Shown here piece by piece: positions 34,367 through 46,253 of a stretch of 64,000 nt of DNA. Under the pieces are notes generated by a model. That model was not told the origin of the DNA, made no database searches, and saw only the letters and a list, made by a program, of their open reading frames with translations. The stretch is taken from positions 133,495,490 through 133,559,489 of the forward strand of contig NC_133396.1 in assembly GCF_047511655.1 (NCBI RefSeq). Reading direction: 5' to 3'. Each line of letters starts with the position of its first letter. Positions within the stretch are counted from its first letter, which is position 1. The stretch comes from Castor canadensis (lineage: Eukaryota; Chordata; Mammalia; Rodentia; Castoridae). Position numbers and translations under genes: made by a program.

Positions 34367-36990
34367 GCCAAAACAAACCTAAATGTATGGACTCTGAGTC
34401 CTAAATAATGGGAAACAGTGAGTCAAAAATATCTTTTCTGACAGAGTTAAACATCCTTTAGGTTGGTCTGTGAAAGAATGTTTCAGAATGATCTGGAAAG
34501 GACACACTTCATCATTGCCTTACTTACATGAGGTGGTGTGTTTTCCTAACCCAGAAATATTTTCACTATTTATAAAACAATGAACATCACTAGCTGATGG
34601 TTTTTCAACTGTTCAAAGGTTCCTTCCTTTCCAACTAATAATATATGCTATGGATGAATGTTGAGACTATCCAAAAAGAACTGATTTCCTTTTTAAAAAT
34701 TAAAGAGAAGATAGGATCATAAAATAAAATGGTTGGCTCCCACCATCCATTCTTTAATATCCTTAAGTTAATCAAATCCCAACACAGTCCACAGTACCCT
34801 GTTTCTAGGACTTCACAAAAACAGAAATAAATATAAGAAGGAAAAGGCAGACTCAGAGCGCTCATTTAGGAATGGTGCTGCTATATTAGGAGTTCATGAG
34901 AACCCATGAGGTTTTTGTTTGTTTGTTTGTTTTTTTAACATCTTAGTAAATACACTTATTAAGATCTTGGATAGATGAGGTACAGTCATCTCCTTTGTGG
35001 TCAAGCTGAACGTTTTAGAAGTGGCTACATACGGAAGTTGAAATCTTGGGAACTGATTCTATTACAAGCATCCCTGCCTGCTACCTTCCTGGAAAGTAGT
35101 CACACATGGGGACACACTCCAGTTAGAGAAACCACATGAGGACATGATTTCCATCTGGTGCCAGGTCAGCCAGCAGAATGCCTGATGCTGTTAGGGTGTG
35201 CCAGATCGCTTCCATTTGCCCCTTTTCACTACTCACCCCCTTCTCCTTGCTTCCTCCCTGGGAAGCTGAACTTTAACAGATGGAGTCATAAACCCCTCTG
35301 GATTCCAGCGGGGTTTGGTCAATGGGCATCCCTGACAGGAGGATGTGGCCACAGTATTGAGAACCTGACTCTTTCCCTGAGAAATCGCCATCAGCTGATT
35401 GTGTTCCTCTCCTTAAGTCTTATTCAAAAATAATTTTCTCTCTCTCCCCTTCTTCTATTGGTGCTAGAGATAGGATAGTTCTGCTGCTGGTTCCTGCTCT
35501 GTTCTTTGTGGCTTCCTCAAACTGCCACACCTTTGCAATGAGTCTCTTTGTAAATTAGCCCTCCTTGAGTATATGCTCATTTGATAGTGCCATCTGCTTT
35601 CTGTCTGCCTTCATCTTCCCTTTAGAGATTACTGAGTATTCCTGAGTTCCCTTGGGAGGACAGCTCCAAACAAGCTTTGGAGCTGAGAAGCCTAAATTGA
35701 ACACGGAGGGGGATATTCTGAGGACTGAGTTGAGGAGACCTGGAGCCATTTTGTTGGGCTCCTGCCACATTGCCCTCTGCTGCACCACAAGGAACAGGCA
35801 CAAAACTTGTCCAAACCTGGAAGACTCCTAGGTATTTGGAGGCCTGATAGGGTGAGTAGGGTGCACCACACAGCAAACCCTGAAAGTATGGCCAACTCTG
35901 CCATGATGACAAAGTCCACAGCAGGTCCACCTAGTCTGGGAAGTGTATCTTAGCAACAGGATAGACATGTCACACTTTACTGAAGATTAGGGAGAATGAA
36001 AGGAATAACAGCGTGGGAAAAACACAGTGTGAAACTATTCCTTAGCTGTAACTTTGTCCTCATGTTCAAGGGACTAAAATTCAAACATTTCTCATGTTCA
36101 AACACCAAAGTGGTTCTGCTTATCTAGATACCTTGAGGGTGCTTTCAGTTTCTAACTTGTGTCCCCCATCCCCTGTCAGAAGGACGTTTTCTTTTAAATT
36201 CTGTGTAAAGTCATTACCTATGTTTTAAGAATTCCTAACTACATACTTGTTAGAGTTTGCCATTATCCCAGGATGTAGCATCTTTGGGCTGGAAGATGGT
36301 TGTCCTAAACCTGGGCTTCCAGCTTCATAATAACTTCCAGGATAGGCTTTGGATCTCCAAATCCCATCAAAGAGCCATAGAGGAGACCAGCACTTGAAAT
36401 CTTGTCCCCTCTGCCTCATTACCTTGAGTCTGAGTTCAGTGCAAGCTGAATGGTAATCTTGAATCAAGGTAAATATTAGCTCTGACATAGTCGCAAGCCT
36501 AAGAAGCAAAAGTCACTTTCTTAACTGCCTCTTCCTTCCTGCTCAATGCTATGACCTCTGCCTTCCTCAGTTAGCCTTTCACACCATTATGCAAAATATT
36601 TAAATTACACTGTTCAAAGTATTCTTCCACATTCTAATGCACAATGCTTTAAATTACTCACTTTCTTCCTTTCTCAAACTCCACCTCTGTCCCTTTCTAT
36701 GTGACCTCTAGTCCTAATAGGATTAAGGACCCTGATCATTATAGTGATATATACCTTAATGGCTACTTCCTTAGCTACACTTAAAATTAAAAACTGGCCA
36801 AAGCTTTAACTTTAAAGCATTTAATTTAAAAGTCCCATGGTACTTCTAGTCTCCTAATGAAAACCAGCAGTACAGCAGTACCTGCTCCGTTCCTCCCCAC
36901 ACCTTATTCCCATCTAATTAAGCATCAATTTAAAAAATTGTTTTATGCTGTATTTTCTAAAACTTATGCTTAGTCTGAAATTTATGAATT
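34367..36990. other. no identified gene; possible unclassified old repeat at 35.15-35.6 kb
   Basis: About 2.6 kb. The stretch 35150-35600 ('acagatggagtcataaacccctctggattccagcggggtttggtcaatggg...gtaaattagccc') resembles a dispersed mammalian repeat whose family I cannot name. Openings of 75-102 codons on the minus strand at 35555-35930 and 36225-36509 overlap one another in different frames and have no recognisable domain. A (TTTG)n run lies at 34915-34931. Confidence 0.4.
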
Positions 36991-36993
36991 TTA

Positions 36994-37210
36994 ATTTTTT
37001 TTTTGGAGGGATTGGGGCTTGAACTCAGGGCTTCGTGCTTGTAAAGTAGGCATTCTACCTCTTGAGCCACACTCCCAGTCCATTTTGCTCTGGTTATTTT
37101 GGAGATGGGATCTCATGAAATATTTACCTGAGCTGGCTTCAAAGCATGATCTCACAATCTCAGTCTCCCAAGTAGCTGGGATTACAAATGTGAGCCACTG
37201 GCTCCTGGCT
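36994..37210 (-). mobile_element. composite ID+B1 SINE
   Basis: Reversed ID-like half ('ggattggggcttgaactcagggcttcgtgcttg...cttgagccacactcccagtcc'), then reversed B1-like half ('ggagatgggatctcatgaaatatttacctgagctggcttc...gggattacaaatgtgagccactggctcctggct'). Confidence 0.9.
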
Positions 37211-37492
37211 GGATCTTAATTTTTTTTTTAATATCATTGTTGTGGACTCTGTGGTGCACTGTACCTTTTGGAATGAAGCACCAGTTCCCCTAACCACCCA
37301 AGTGCTGCTGTCAGACAATCCTTAATTTCCAGATGTTTTCAGGTGCTGCCTGTGCCCAAGGAGGCCTATGCTCAATGAGCTAACTACACCAGAGTATAAA
37401 TAACCAACCTCCTTGTTCCAAGTTCAGAGAAAGAACTCTGAAAAACTAGCAGTGATTACCTTTCTATGGGGTTGGCTGAGACCTTCTGTCTT

Positions 37493-37963
37493 AATTTGCT
37501 TTGTTTTGTTATAACAAAACACCTGAGACTGGGTGCTTAATAAGGAAAAAGTTTTTTGTTGCATTTGTTTTTGTTTGTTTGTTTGTTTGGCTCACGAAGG
37601 CTGAGCAAGTTTAGGCTTGGGCAGCCACATCTAGTGAGGGTCATAGGTGGCACATTAACATGGAGAGGAGCATCCCCTGGTAGGAACACAAGAGATGGGG
37701 CAGGAGCCAGTGACGTGTGCAGGAGACAAAATGTGGGGTAACCCTGCTTTAGCCACTCTCATGGTAACTAATCCAGACCCTCAAGACCTAACCCACTCTA
37801 GTGAGACAGGCTTTCATCCCTTTCAGTGGTGGGGACCCCATGCTCCAATTACCTCTCAGTAGACCCCTCTTCCCAGGGACTCCCCTGCCTCTCAAGTCTG
37901 TAACAGTGGAGCCCACACTCTGCCACATGCGTCGGGGTTCAAACTGTGTCTGAACCATAACAC
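37493..37963 (-). mobile_element. MaLR-type LTR
   Basis: Reversed LTR: 'ttgttataacaaaacacctgagactgggtgcttaataagg' is the reverse of the LTR 3' end. Downstream lie 'ccagaccctcaagacctaacccactctagtgagacagg' and 'ggggttcaaactgtgtctgaaccataacac'. A (TTTG)n tract lies inside at 37567-37589. The 61-codon opening is a by-product. Confidence 0.7.
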
Positions 37964-38385
37964 GTCCTTTGAGATACCATTATAATCCACCTTTCCTTCT
38001 GATTAACTGTTATTTTTCATTTCTTTAGTCACTTCCAGCTCTAATCTCCATCTCAGAGCTGACATCTGGGATTCAACCTGGGGCACTGGGTTCCCAATAT
38101 TGTGAAGATGGTTTTCCATCTGTACAGCACCCCACACCCTCTACCACCTGTCAGTCCTCTCATTTCACCTTCCTTATCCAGTGAAAGTACCATTTCTAGA
38201 TTTTTAGATGCACCAACATGCAGAATAATGGCAATAAAACCATTATCCACAACTGAGACACACAGTTTACCATATTTTGTTTCATGTGCCCTAATGTAAA
38301 TAGTTTCCTGTGTTTCCATTTCTTTGGGAGTATATATCAGTTATCTGCTCATTCCAATCTTAAAACTAACTCCCCTCTGAACACA
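37964..38385. other. no identified feature
   Basis: About 420 bases with two overlapping opposite-strand openings (38053-38319 minus, 38102-38299 plus) and no recognisable domain. Confidence 0.45.
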
Positions 38386-38389
38386 GACA

Positions 38390-39600
38390 CAAATATTAGC
38401 TGTTCCATCAGTTTTTGTTATTCTTAGACATTGCTCTTAGAAGCATCTGTCCTGTTCTAGTCTGGTTGTTCTCTGCTGACTGCTACTGTCTGGGAGTGCT
38501 TTCATGTTTCTCCTGCTTTGTATCCCTCGTTTCTTGGATCTCATCTCTTATTCTTTCTTGGTTTTATTGGGAGCATATTCTCTAGTAGCATTCTGGAAAA
38601 GGGATCATGGAGTTAAACTTTTAAGATGCTGCATTTCCAAAAATGTTTTTACTCTCTGGTCATACACGGTTAGTAGCTTGGTTGGATATAGAATTTTAAA
38701 TTAAAAACTATTTTGAAAGCATAATTCCATTGTCTTTCAATTTCTGTGGAAGTTGATGGGAGGACTCTGTCCTTTTTATATGGCATTGTTTGTTTTTTAA
38801 TCCCTGGTGTTCTAAATTTTTAATGCTAATGTCTCTTTCTATTTATGGAGCAGTGTGGAACTTCATGCCCTGTAGTTCTAGAAACTTTTCTGCTGCTATT
38901 TCTTTGATATCTTCTCTTTATGTCTTTGTTCTTTCTTTTAGATATAGGACTTCCTGGTTCAATACTCTGGTTTTCTTGTCCCTTCTCTTACCCTTCCTGT
39001 TATGATTTTATATGCAAGTTAGGGATATTTTCTCAAATCCTTTTTATTTCTTTTTTTTTTTTTGGTGTTGAACTCAGTGCCTTCACCTTGAGCCACTCTG
39101 CCTGCCCTATTTTTGTGAAGGTTTTTTTGAGATAGGGTCTTGTGAACTATTTGCCCAGGATGCCTTCGAACTGCCATCCTCCTGATTTCTGCCTCTTGAG
39201 TCACTAGGATTACAGGCGTGAGCCACTGACACCTGGCTCTTTTAATTTTCTGCTGATCACATTTTATTTTATTTCTGGTATAGTTTACTTCTAAGAACTG
39301 TTTCTTATTCTGTGAAATTTTATTTTTTTAGCAGCTCCATTTTCATTTCAGAGAGCCAATAATTTCGCTAAGTATAACTAAGTATAATAATGAGGTTTTT
39401 TATTTCCCAAAAAGTTCATTTCCTTGGTTCTTCCTTTTTCCTTTCCTTTGTTTGTATGTCATTTTGTTGTTGTTTATTTAAAGGAGACTGGACACTATCT
39501 CTGTTTTTCATGTTAGAGACTTTTTCAAAGTTTTGGGCTATCTTTTGCTGTAAAAGATTAGATGGAGCTGTCCCCCTAAGGACTTTGTCATCAGGCTATC
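38390..39600 (-). mobile_element. old interspersed repeat (LINE-like), family uncertain
   Basis: Phrases such as 'gttggatatagaattttaaattaaaaactattttgaaagcataattccattgtctttc' and 'cttcatgccctgtagttctagaaacttttctgctgctatttctttgatatcttc' recur in ancient mammalian LINE-type repeats read in reverse. A composite SINE (39050-39239) interrupts it. The short openings are by-products. Confidence 0.4.
39050..39239 (-). mobile_element. composite ID+B1 SINE
   Basis: T-rich end, shortened ID-like half ('ggtgttgaactcagtgccttcaccttgagccactctgcctgcc'), then B1-like half ('gagatagggtcttgtgaactatttgcccaggatgccttcgaactgccatcctcctga...ggattacaggcgtgagccactgacacctggct'). Good preservation; the deletion in the ID half is shared with the copy at 53.8 kb, suggesting one subfamily. 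Confidence 0.9.
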
Positions 39601-42600
39601 CCATGGGTCTCAGATCAGTTAGTATCTGTAGCTCTTTTGCCTTGGGCCATTTTTCTTAGGGAAGTATCTTTCTTTTCTCTACTTGGAGGTTAGGAACTAT
39701 GGTTGCTAGTGCTTTGGAGAAAGGGAGCTGGAGAATACGTAAATACTTAGATTTCAGCTTTCTTTGGACTGTTTAGTCAATTCACTTTCTATTTCCCAGG
39801 TATCTTAGAAATCTTCCTATATTTTTCTATGTTTTTTTGGGGTTTTTTTTGGTATGTGTGTGCATGTGCCATTTTTCCTCTTTGCAGGCTTTGTTAGAGG
39901 GTTTTGGTGAAGCAGTGGAAGAGGGTTTTGGTGAAGCAGTGGAGATACATCTTTGGCTTGACATCTCTGTTTCAATGACGGTCTCCCTTATCTCCCCATT
40001 TTCTTCCATCCTGAATGACACTCTGTGGGACAGTGTGAATGAGAAGCTCATGCCCAAGGACTTCATGTATGGTACTGAGTTAGTGATCACCTTGGTGATG
40101 AAGCACAACTCAGGGTTAGTTCGCTGTTTCCCAACAAGGCCCAGAGGAAAGGAACTACAGGACAGACAGGAAAGCGCGATACTTGACATTCTTTGAGTGA
40201 CTCAAATAACTGTATGGAAAACAAGGATAGAGAAATAAGAAGGGCATGTCCTGGACCTTATCTAGTTGGAAAGCCTACAAAAACACTTACGAATAAACAT
40301 GCTAACAAGAAGAGTTTCCTCCTTTCTCTGTTATCCTTCAGAGTTAACCTTTATACAAAATGGACATCAGCCTGAATAGCTTCTTTTTACCCCTCCAGAC
40401 TTTTAGAATGAAAAAGGCATGGAAGGATAGGCAGGAGATGGCTCAATCAGTCTACACAGGCTTTACTGGGGAGAAGAAACCTGAGGAAGGGGTCTCCAGT
40501 AAGAAAGCTAGAGCTCACTACTGCTTACAGACTGGGGGTAGATATAAGAGGTTGGTGGAGAAGTCCCAAGAAGGTCACTGGGCAGGAAAATCCTCAATCA
40601 TCCCTCTGGCCCTCCCGAGATAATGGCTTAAGGGTGGGTAGTAAATAGCTAAAGGTGTATGTTTGTTATTCTTTAGGAGAATTTCCAGTAAATCACCTGC
40701 GAGGGGGAGGGGACCTGGTCCTAATGTGACCCTAACACAGATCACTTCTCTGCCTTGCTGTACTCTGCTTTCTACACTGGGACAGGTTCTAACCAAATCA
40801 TAGCAATGAAAAAAGACAGGAAAGAAGGAAATCTGGGTACTTTTTCCCTTTTCTCCCTCCTTGCCATTCTCCATCTTCCTTTCTCCCTCACCAAAGATGA
40901 CTGCTCCTTTCAAGGTGACCAGTTGCATTCCTGTCTCCTCATTGGCTAACTTCCTCTTCCTTCTCCATCATGCAACTGCGATCCCCTCTTGCTCTGTAAT
41001 TTTGGTAGGAGTATAGTTATGACCACACCCAACCTTTCAAACAGAATACATAATGTTAATGTTGAAACTCCTAAAACTTGTGGGACAAATACATTATAGG
41101 TAAGGGACTGTTTTCATTTCCTTGGGCTTTTTGTTGCTTCTGGGTTTGTGGTTAAGGAATCGAAGTTACTAATATGTGAATTTAGCAAGTATGCTTTAAT
41201 AGGTCTTCCATCCTTTCAAACATAACAACTAAACTAGATGGATATGCTTCTAATCTGCTAGCAATAGCTGAATACTAACTATTTCACAAAATCTTAGGCT
41301 GATGGAAGCAACAGCACTCAAATGAGGAAGAGAAGCCTCTATTCTTTGTTGTGTAGGATTATAATGAGGAAGTCCCTCTACCTGTTTCTGCACATCCTAC
41401 CTTCCTTAGGTGCTCAGAGGAGAAGCTGAGCTAAATTGGTTCACATAAATTGCACCATGTGGCCTGTGATCCTCTAACATGGTGAAGATGAAGCAAATAT
41501 ATCTATGAATTAGTCTTTAAGCAAAGGCTTGGTAGAAACATGAGAATAAAACACATTCAAGAAGGCCAAGGTCCAAGGCAGCAATAAGGTGATCAATGGT
41601 AAATGTTGCTATGGACTTAAAAAATATTTAAATCCACTCCCTAAGTTAGCCTGGGCATTTAAAACCATTTCATATCAGATATGAAATTCATATGTCAATA
41701 TCATAGTTATTTTAAAGTATTAAATTGTTAAAAATCCTACAGAATAGCTGGTAATTATTAAACTCTAACAAACAAATAATTTAGGAGAAAGAAGTTAGCA
41801 TTAAAATTGCTGATTTTCAATCTGCAAATAGTAAGTTCAGGCACTGTCTGAAGTTGTTTTTTTATGTTTGATATTTTAAGGAAACACTGAAGAGACTAAA
41901 TGATAGCTCACATACTCATTTATGCATAGCTAACTTTCCTCCTGATGGGAGAGTAGAGTATCTTCACCCTGTCAATTTGTTCATGTAAACTCTATGGACT
42001 AATTACACTGACTGTCCAATGGAAGAACACATTCAGCAAGGACTTTAAATACAGATAACAAGCACCAGGTAATAGGTGTGCCAGAAATGTGTTAATTGAT
42101 GGACCTGCCAGTGTAAATGCATGGTGAGAGATTGTGATTACTGAAAGCTTGGTGTTGGGCAGCAGGGAGAACATAGTTTTAAATGCATCTGCAGAGGCAG
42201 GAAATGTTCAATACAGTGAACTATTGCAGAACAAGGAGCTGCCTGACACATTAATATACAAGAGAAGGGTAGGCTTACCGTGCTCAAGAGACAAGCACAA
42301 TGTTAGGGCAAAAACATTGCTGTTGGTCACACCGGTAGAGCTCTGCTGAGGAATGTGCCCCTTTACTATGGACTAAAACATCATTGCTTAGCTCTCTAAT
42401 GCGGGAACTCACTAACCGCATGAAGTCCTTGAGGGAGTGGCACTGTAGGCTGTAAAGTTCAGAAGACCATGAGACAGGAGACTAAATTTCATTAACAACA
42501 CCCTGAGAGGAGCCAGTCAGCCAAAGGGAACAGCAGGAGGAATCCCCACCACTTAGCACAGAAAATGCTCCTAACAGCTCCTCCTCCTGATTTGCCACAG

Positions 42601-43265
42601 CTGCTGCAAAACCATTCATCAAGCTGAAAGTGGAGGTGTGACTAGGGGTGGCACGGAGGTGATCTACAATTGTGAGAGGCATACAACGCACATCCCTGCC
42701 CCATGGAAATACAGAAAACGCATTTTCCAAACTAAACTAACAAATACCAAGCCTACGCAGTTCATTCAGCATGGTTCTGAAATACCTAGAAGGTGGGGAA
42801 AGATTTGCTGAATAGATAAATGAATGAAATGATAAGTTTGATAATTTTTTGGGAGGGGGGAGGAGAAAAGAATCTGGAAGGTACAGAAGCTCATGATAGA
42901 TAAGGTTAGTTAATCTGATGCCTTTGGAGAAAAATCTCTAATATATTGATAAATCCTTATCACTTAACTGTGAAGGGCTCTTCTCCCCTTTCTCAGATTA
43001 TTAAAATAATAAAATAATATATTAAGCACTTATGTTCTAAACCATTTTGATTTTATGGATTTAAACATTTTTAGAGAAAATTCTTCTCAGTTAATATTCG
43101 TTAATTATATTTTTCATTTCTTCTCTTATACTTTTATTCTTTCAAGCATGATTTATATAGTGAGCTGAATGTCTTGTCTTTATCAAAGTCTTATTGAAGC
43201 CATAAAGTTTTATATAGATAAACCCATTTTTAAAATAGTAAAATCCAGGGTCTTTTTATTGTTTT
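39600..43265. other. mostly unassigned; contains an exon-like opening at 39.9 kb
   Basis: About 3.7 kb with no classified repeat. At 39837-40196 a 119-codon + strand frame contains a perfect 24-base tandem duplication; the minus strand is also open there. The segment 40380-41040 is relatively GC-rich with overlapping openings and might be an unclassified LTR. 42130-42750 also has overlapping openings of 71-82 codons without recognisable domains. Confidence 0.4.
39896..39943 (+). repeat. 2 x 24-base perfect tandem duplication
   Basis: The unit runs 39896-39919 and repeats exactly at 39920-39943, starting AGAGGGTTTTGGTGAAGCAG. Being a multiple of three, it keeps the surrounding 119-codon frame open (repeating E-G-F-G-E-A-V-E). 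A CTCTTTGCAG acceptor-like string ends at 39888, just before it. Confidence 0.85.
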
Positions 43266-43269
43266 AATT

Positions 43270-43333
43270 TCTTTTGCAGCATTGAGGATCAAACCCAGGG
43301 CCTTGCACATGCTAGGCCACACCCTCAGCACCC
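43270..43333 (-). mobile_element. ID-like SINE, internally deleted
   Basis: 'gcagcattgaggatcaaacccagggccttgcacatgctaggccacaccctcagcacc' lacks the usual 'caagtgctctaccactgagct' middle section. Confidence 0.8.
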
Positions 43334-43502
43334 AAATCCAGAATCTTAAGATTCCAGAATAACAATAATAGACTTTTTCTTTACCAGGTGGTCATCATTG
43401 TATTAGTCAGTCAGTAATGCTGAATACCAAGTGGATGGCCCCAATTTAGATTGGGTGTTACAAAAGGAATGGACCCACATGCACACACATACCCAGGTAC
43501 CT

Positions 43503-43573
<71 letters not shown>
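43503..43573 (+). repeat. compound (CT)n(CA)n microsatellite
   Basis: About 44 bases of CT with one A interruption, then about 28 bases of CA. It yields artefactual Ser-Leu/Thr-His frames on both strands. Likely highly polymorphic. Confidence 0.95.
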
Positions 43574-43576
<3 letters not shown>

Positions 43577-44069
43577 GAAATCATAGTTCTCACCCTTAAG
43601 GCATTTACAGTGGTAGTGTTTAAATTACTAGATGTTTAAAAATAAAGCAAGGAACAGTTAACATTAAACAGCTGGGAATTGGTTAAAAAAGGACAGACAG
43701 CGTACTGCAAAGTGTTTTTGTAGAGGACGCAGAGCCTGGCTAGAAGTTGAGGTTGGTGAGGAGGGAGAAGAGGAGCCATGCAAATGGGGTAGATCAGCAG
43801 GAACACAGGCATGAAAACTGGAAGGAAAACCAGGCAGACACCTCTTATATCACATATTAGAAGCCAAAGTAAGACACAACTCTCACAGCAAGTAACAGAC
43901 TGCTGTTAGGCTTTTATTACTTGAGAAATGCTGCTTCAGGACATTGACGGGTGGCATTATTGTTTGGGGATTCATTTGAGTCTTGATGTTTTGTGCCTGC
44001 AACAGGTGGGCTGGAGATACTTTGACTGAGTGATTAAATGGCTGAGCTGCTGGTGCTCCATTTAGAAAA
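43574..44069. other. no identified feature
   Basis: About 500 bases between the microsatellite and the L1 insertion. No gene or classified repeat. Confidence 0.45.
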
Positions 44070-44083
44070 TGCTAAGAAATTTA

Positions 44084-44890
44084 TTTATTTATTTATTTAT
44101 TTTCATTTTTCTTTTATTATTCATATGTGCATACAAGGCTTGGTTCATTTCTCCCCCCTGCCCCCACCCCCTCCCTTACCACCCACTCCACCCCCTCCCG
44201 CTCCCCCCCCCTCAATACCCAGCAGAAACTATTTTGCCCTTATCTCTAATTTTGTTGTAGAGAGAGTATAAGCAATAATAGGAAGGAACAAGGGGTTTTG
44301 CTGGTTGAGATAAGGATAGCTATACAGGGCATTGACTCACATTGATTTCCTGTGCATGGGTGTTACCTTCTAGGTTAATTCTTTTTGATCTAACCTTTTC
44401 TCTAGTTCCTGGTCCCCTTTTCCTATTGGCCTCAGTTGCTTTTAAGGTATCTGCTTTAGTTTCTCTGCATTAAGGGCAACAAATGCTAGCTAGTTTTTTA
44501 GGCGTCTTACCTATCCTCACCCCTCCCTTGTGTGCTCTCGCTTTTATCATGTGCTCATAGTCCAATCCCCTTGTTGTGTTTGCCCTTGATCTAATGTCCA
44601 CATATGAGGGAGAACATACGATTTTTGGTCTTTTGGGCCAGGCTAACCTCACTCAGAATGATGTTCTCCTGTTCCATCCATTTACCAGCGAATGATAACA
44701 TTTCGTTCTTCTTCATGGCTGCATAGAATTCCATTGTGTTTAGATACCACATTTTCTTAATCCATTCGTCTGTGCTGGGGCATTTTGGCTGTTTCCATAA
44801 CTTGGCTATTGTGAATAGTGCTGCAATAAACATGGATGTGCAGGTGCCTCTGGAGTAACAGTCTTTTGGGTATATCCCCAAGAGTGGTAT
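44084..44890 (-). mobile_element. LINE-1 3' end, 5'-truncated, with target-site duplication
   Basis: On the minus strand, 44591-44890 encodes the ORF2 C-terminus almost uninterrupted (I-A-K-L-W-K-Q-P-K-C-P, then the T-M-E-F-Y-A-A-M type motif), followed by a 3'UTR whose G-rich part appears as the C-rich block 44150-44215 and a (TTTA)n-type tail. TGCTAAGAAATTTA occurs exactly at 44070-44083 and 44891-44904, the 14-base target-site duplication. The intact duplication and long open ORF2 end suggest one of the youngest L1 copies here. Confidence 0.92.
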
Positions 44891-44904
44891 TGCTAAGAAA
44901 TTTA

Positions 44905-45588
44905 GAAAGTTGATTAGCTCTTTGGAATTCAGGGGATTCATTTCTTTATTTTTGAGATAATTTGATTCGCATATCTAGTCTACTCTACTCACAGTAAATC
45001 GCATACTTTAATGACTTAGGGTCCAGAAAAGTTAGGGTTTGCAGCTTGTTTATGTAACTGGGAAACTTACCTTTCAGAGTCCAATCCATAGAAAAGAAAG
45101 GAAAACATGAACTCACTCAATGAGTGTGAAGATGGAAGGCAAATGCATGCCATACAAGTAGTAAATGTCTTGGCATGTAGTTGGCTCTCAAGACACTTTT
45201 CCTCTTCTTCTGCTTTCTCTTTCTGTTCATGAAATAGGCAACTAAATCCATGAAGAGCACATCATTTATTATACAAACTTGTGATACTTTATGGAATAAA
45301 AGTGAATATTACTAAAAAATTACATTGAGACAGAGAGGTAAATTGAGAAAACTCTGTGTTTCTTATGAAAAGAGAAGGACAAAGAAAATAAAAAAAATTT
45401 TAAATAAAGACCATTGAATAAAAACTTGCCATCCCAACAGATCTCCTGTGAATTTCTTTACATGTATTTTGAAAGCATGGTTAAGAGTTACATTAAAAGT
45501 AGCAATGATACAATATTCATATAAAATATAAGCAGCCACTCCTATACTCTCATGATAAGTCATATCTTTCCCTATTATATTCTTTTTC
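44905..45588. other. no identified feature
   Basis: About 680 bases of AT-rich sequence between two L1s. No gene or classified repeat. Confidence 0.45.
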
Positions 45589-45731
45589 CTCCAGTTTTAC
45601 TGAAGTATAGCTGATATATAACATTGTATATATTTAAGGTGATGTATTGATATACATTATGAAATGACAACTGCAGGGCAGCAAAACAACTTATCTATCA
45701 TCTCATACCTAGATACCTTTAGTGTTTTGGT

Positions 45732-45761
45732 TGTGTGTGGTGTGGGTGTGGGTGTGGGTAT
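45732..45761 (+). repeat. GTGTGG minisatellite-like tract
   Basis: Repeated GTGTGG/GTGGGT units within the old L1 3'UTR. Confidence 0.7.
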
Positions 45762-46158
45762 GTAGTAAGAACATTTAAGATCTACTCTACTAGTAAATAT
45801 CAAGTGTACAATGCAGTATTAAGAGCTAAAGTCATCATAGATACCCACAAATTACTCATTCTATATAACTGACACTTTGTATCCTTTGACCAAAACCTCC
45901 CCCTCATTCTTCAAGCCCTAGGGAACACTCCCAAATATGCATATCTTTAAAATCTAAATTGTGTGCATAGTATTTTCATTATTGTTATTCATTCATCAAT
46001 GGACATTTAGATAAATTCCCTATCTCAGTGATTATAGATGATGCTGCATTGAACATGACAGTACAGATATCTCTTTGGTATATTAATTGTATTTTCTTTG
46101 GACATATACCACAAAGTGCAATTGCTGGATCATATAATAAATCTACTTTTATGGATTT

Positions 46159-46253
46159 TGTTTGTTTGTCTGTTTTTTGGTGGTGCTGGTGATGAACTAG
46201 GGCCTTGCTCATGTTAGGCATGCATTCAGTCATCGAGCTGTGCTACAGGCCCT
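46159..46253 (-). mobile_element. ID-like SINE inside old L1
   Basis: (TTTG)n-type tail, 'ttggtggtgctggtgatgaactagggccttgctcatgttaggcatgcattcagtcatcgagctgtgctacaggccc'. The L1 text is partly repeated either side (ATCTACTTTTATGG / ATCTATTTTGG), consistent with a decayed target-site duplication. Confidence 0.82.

Noticed and set aside
43411..43639. opposite-strand ORFs with Arg-Glu and Ser-Leu/Thr-His runs
   Set aside because: Translations of the CT/CA microsatellite.
44038..44271. 77-codon ORF with a polyproline stretch
   Set aside because: The prolines come from the C-rich reverse of the L1 3'UTR.
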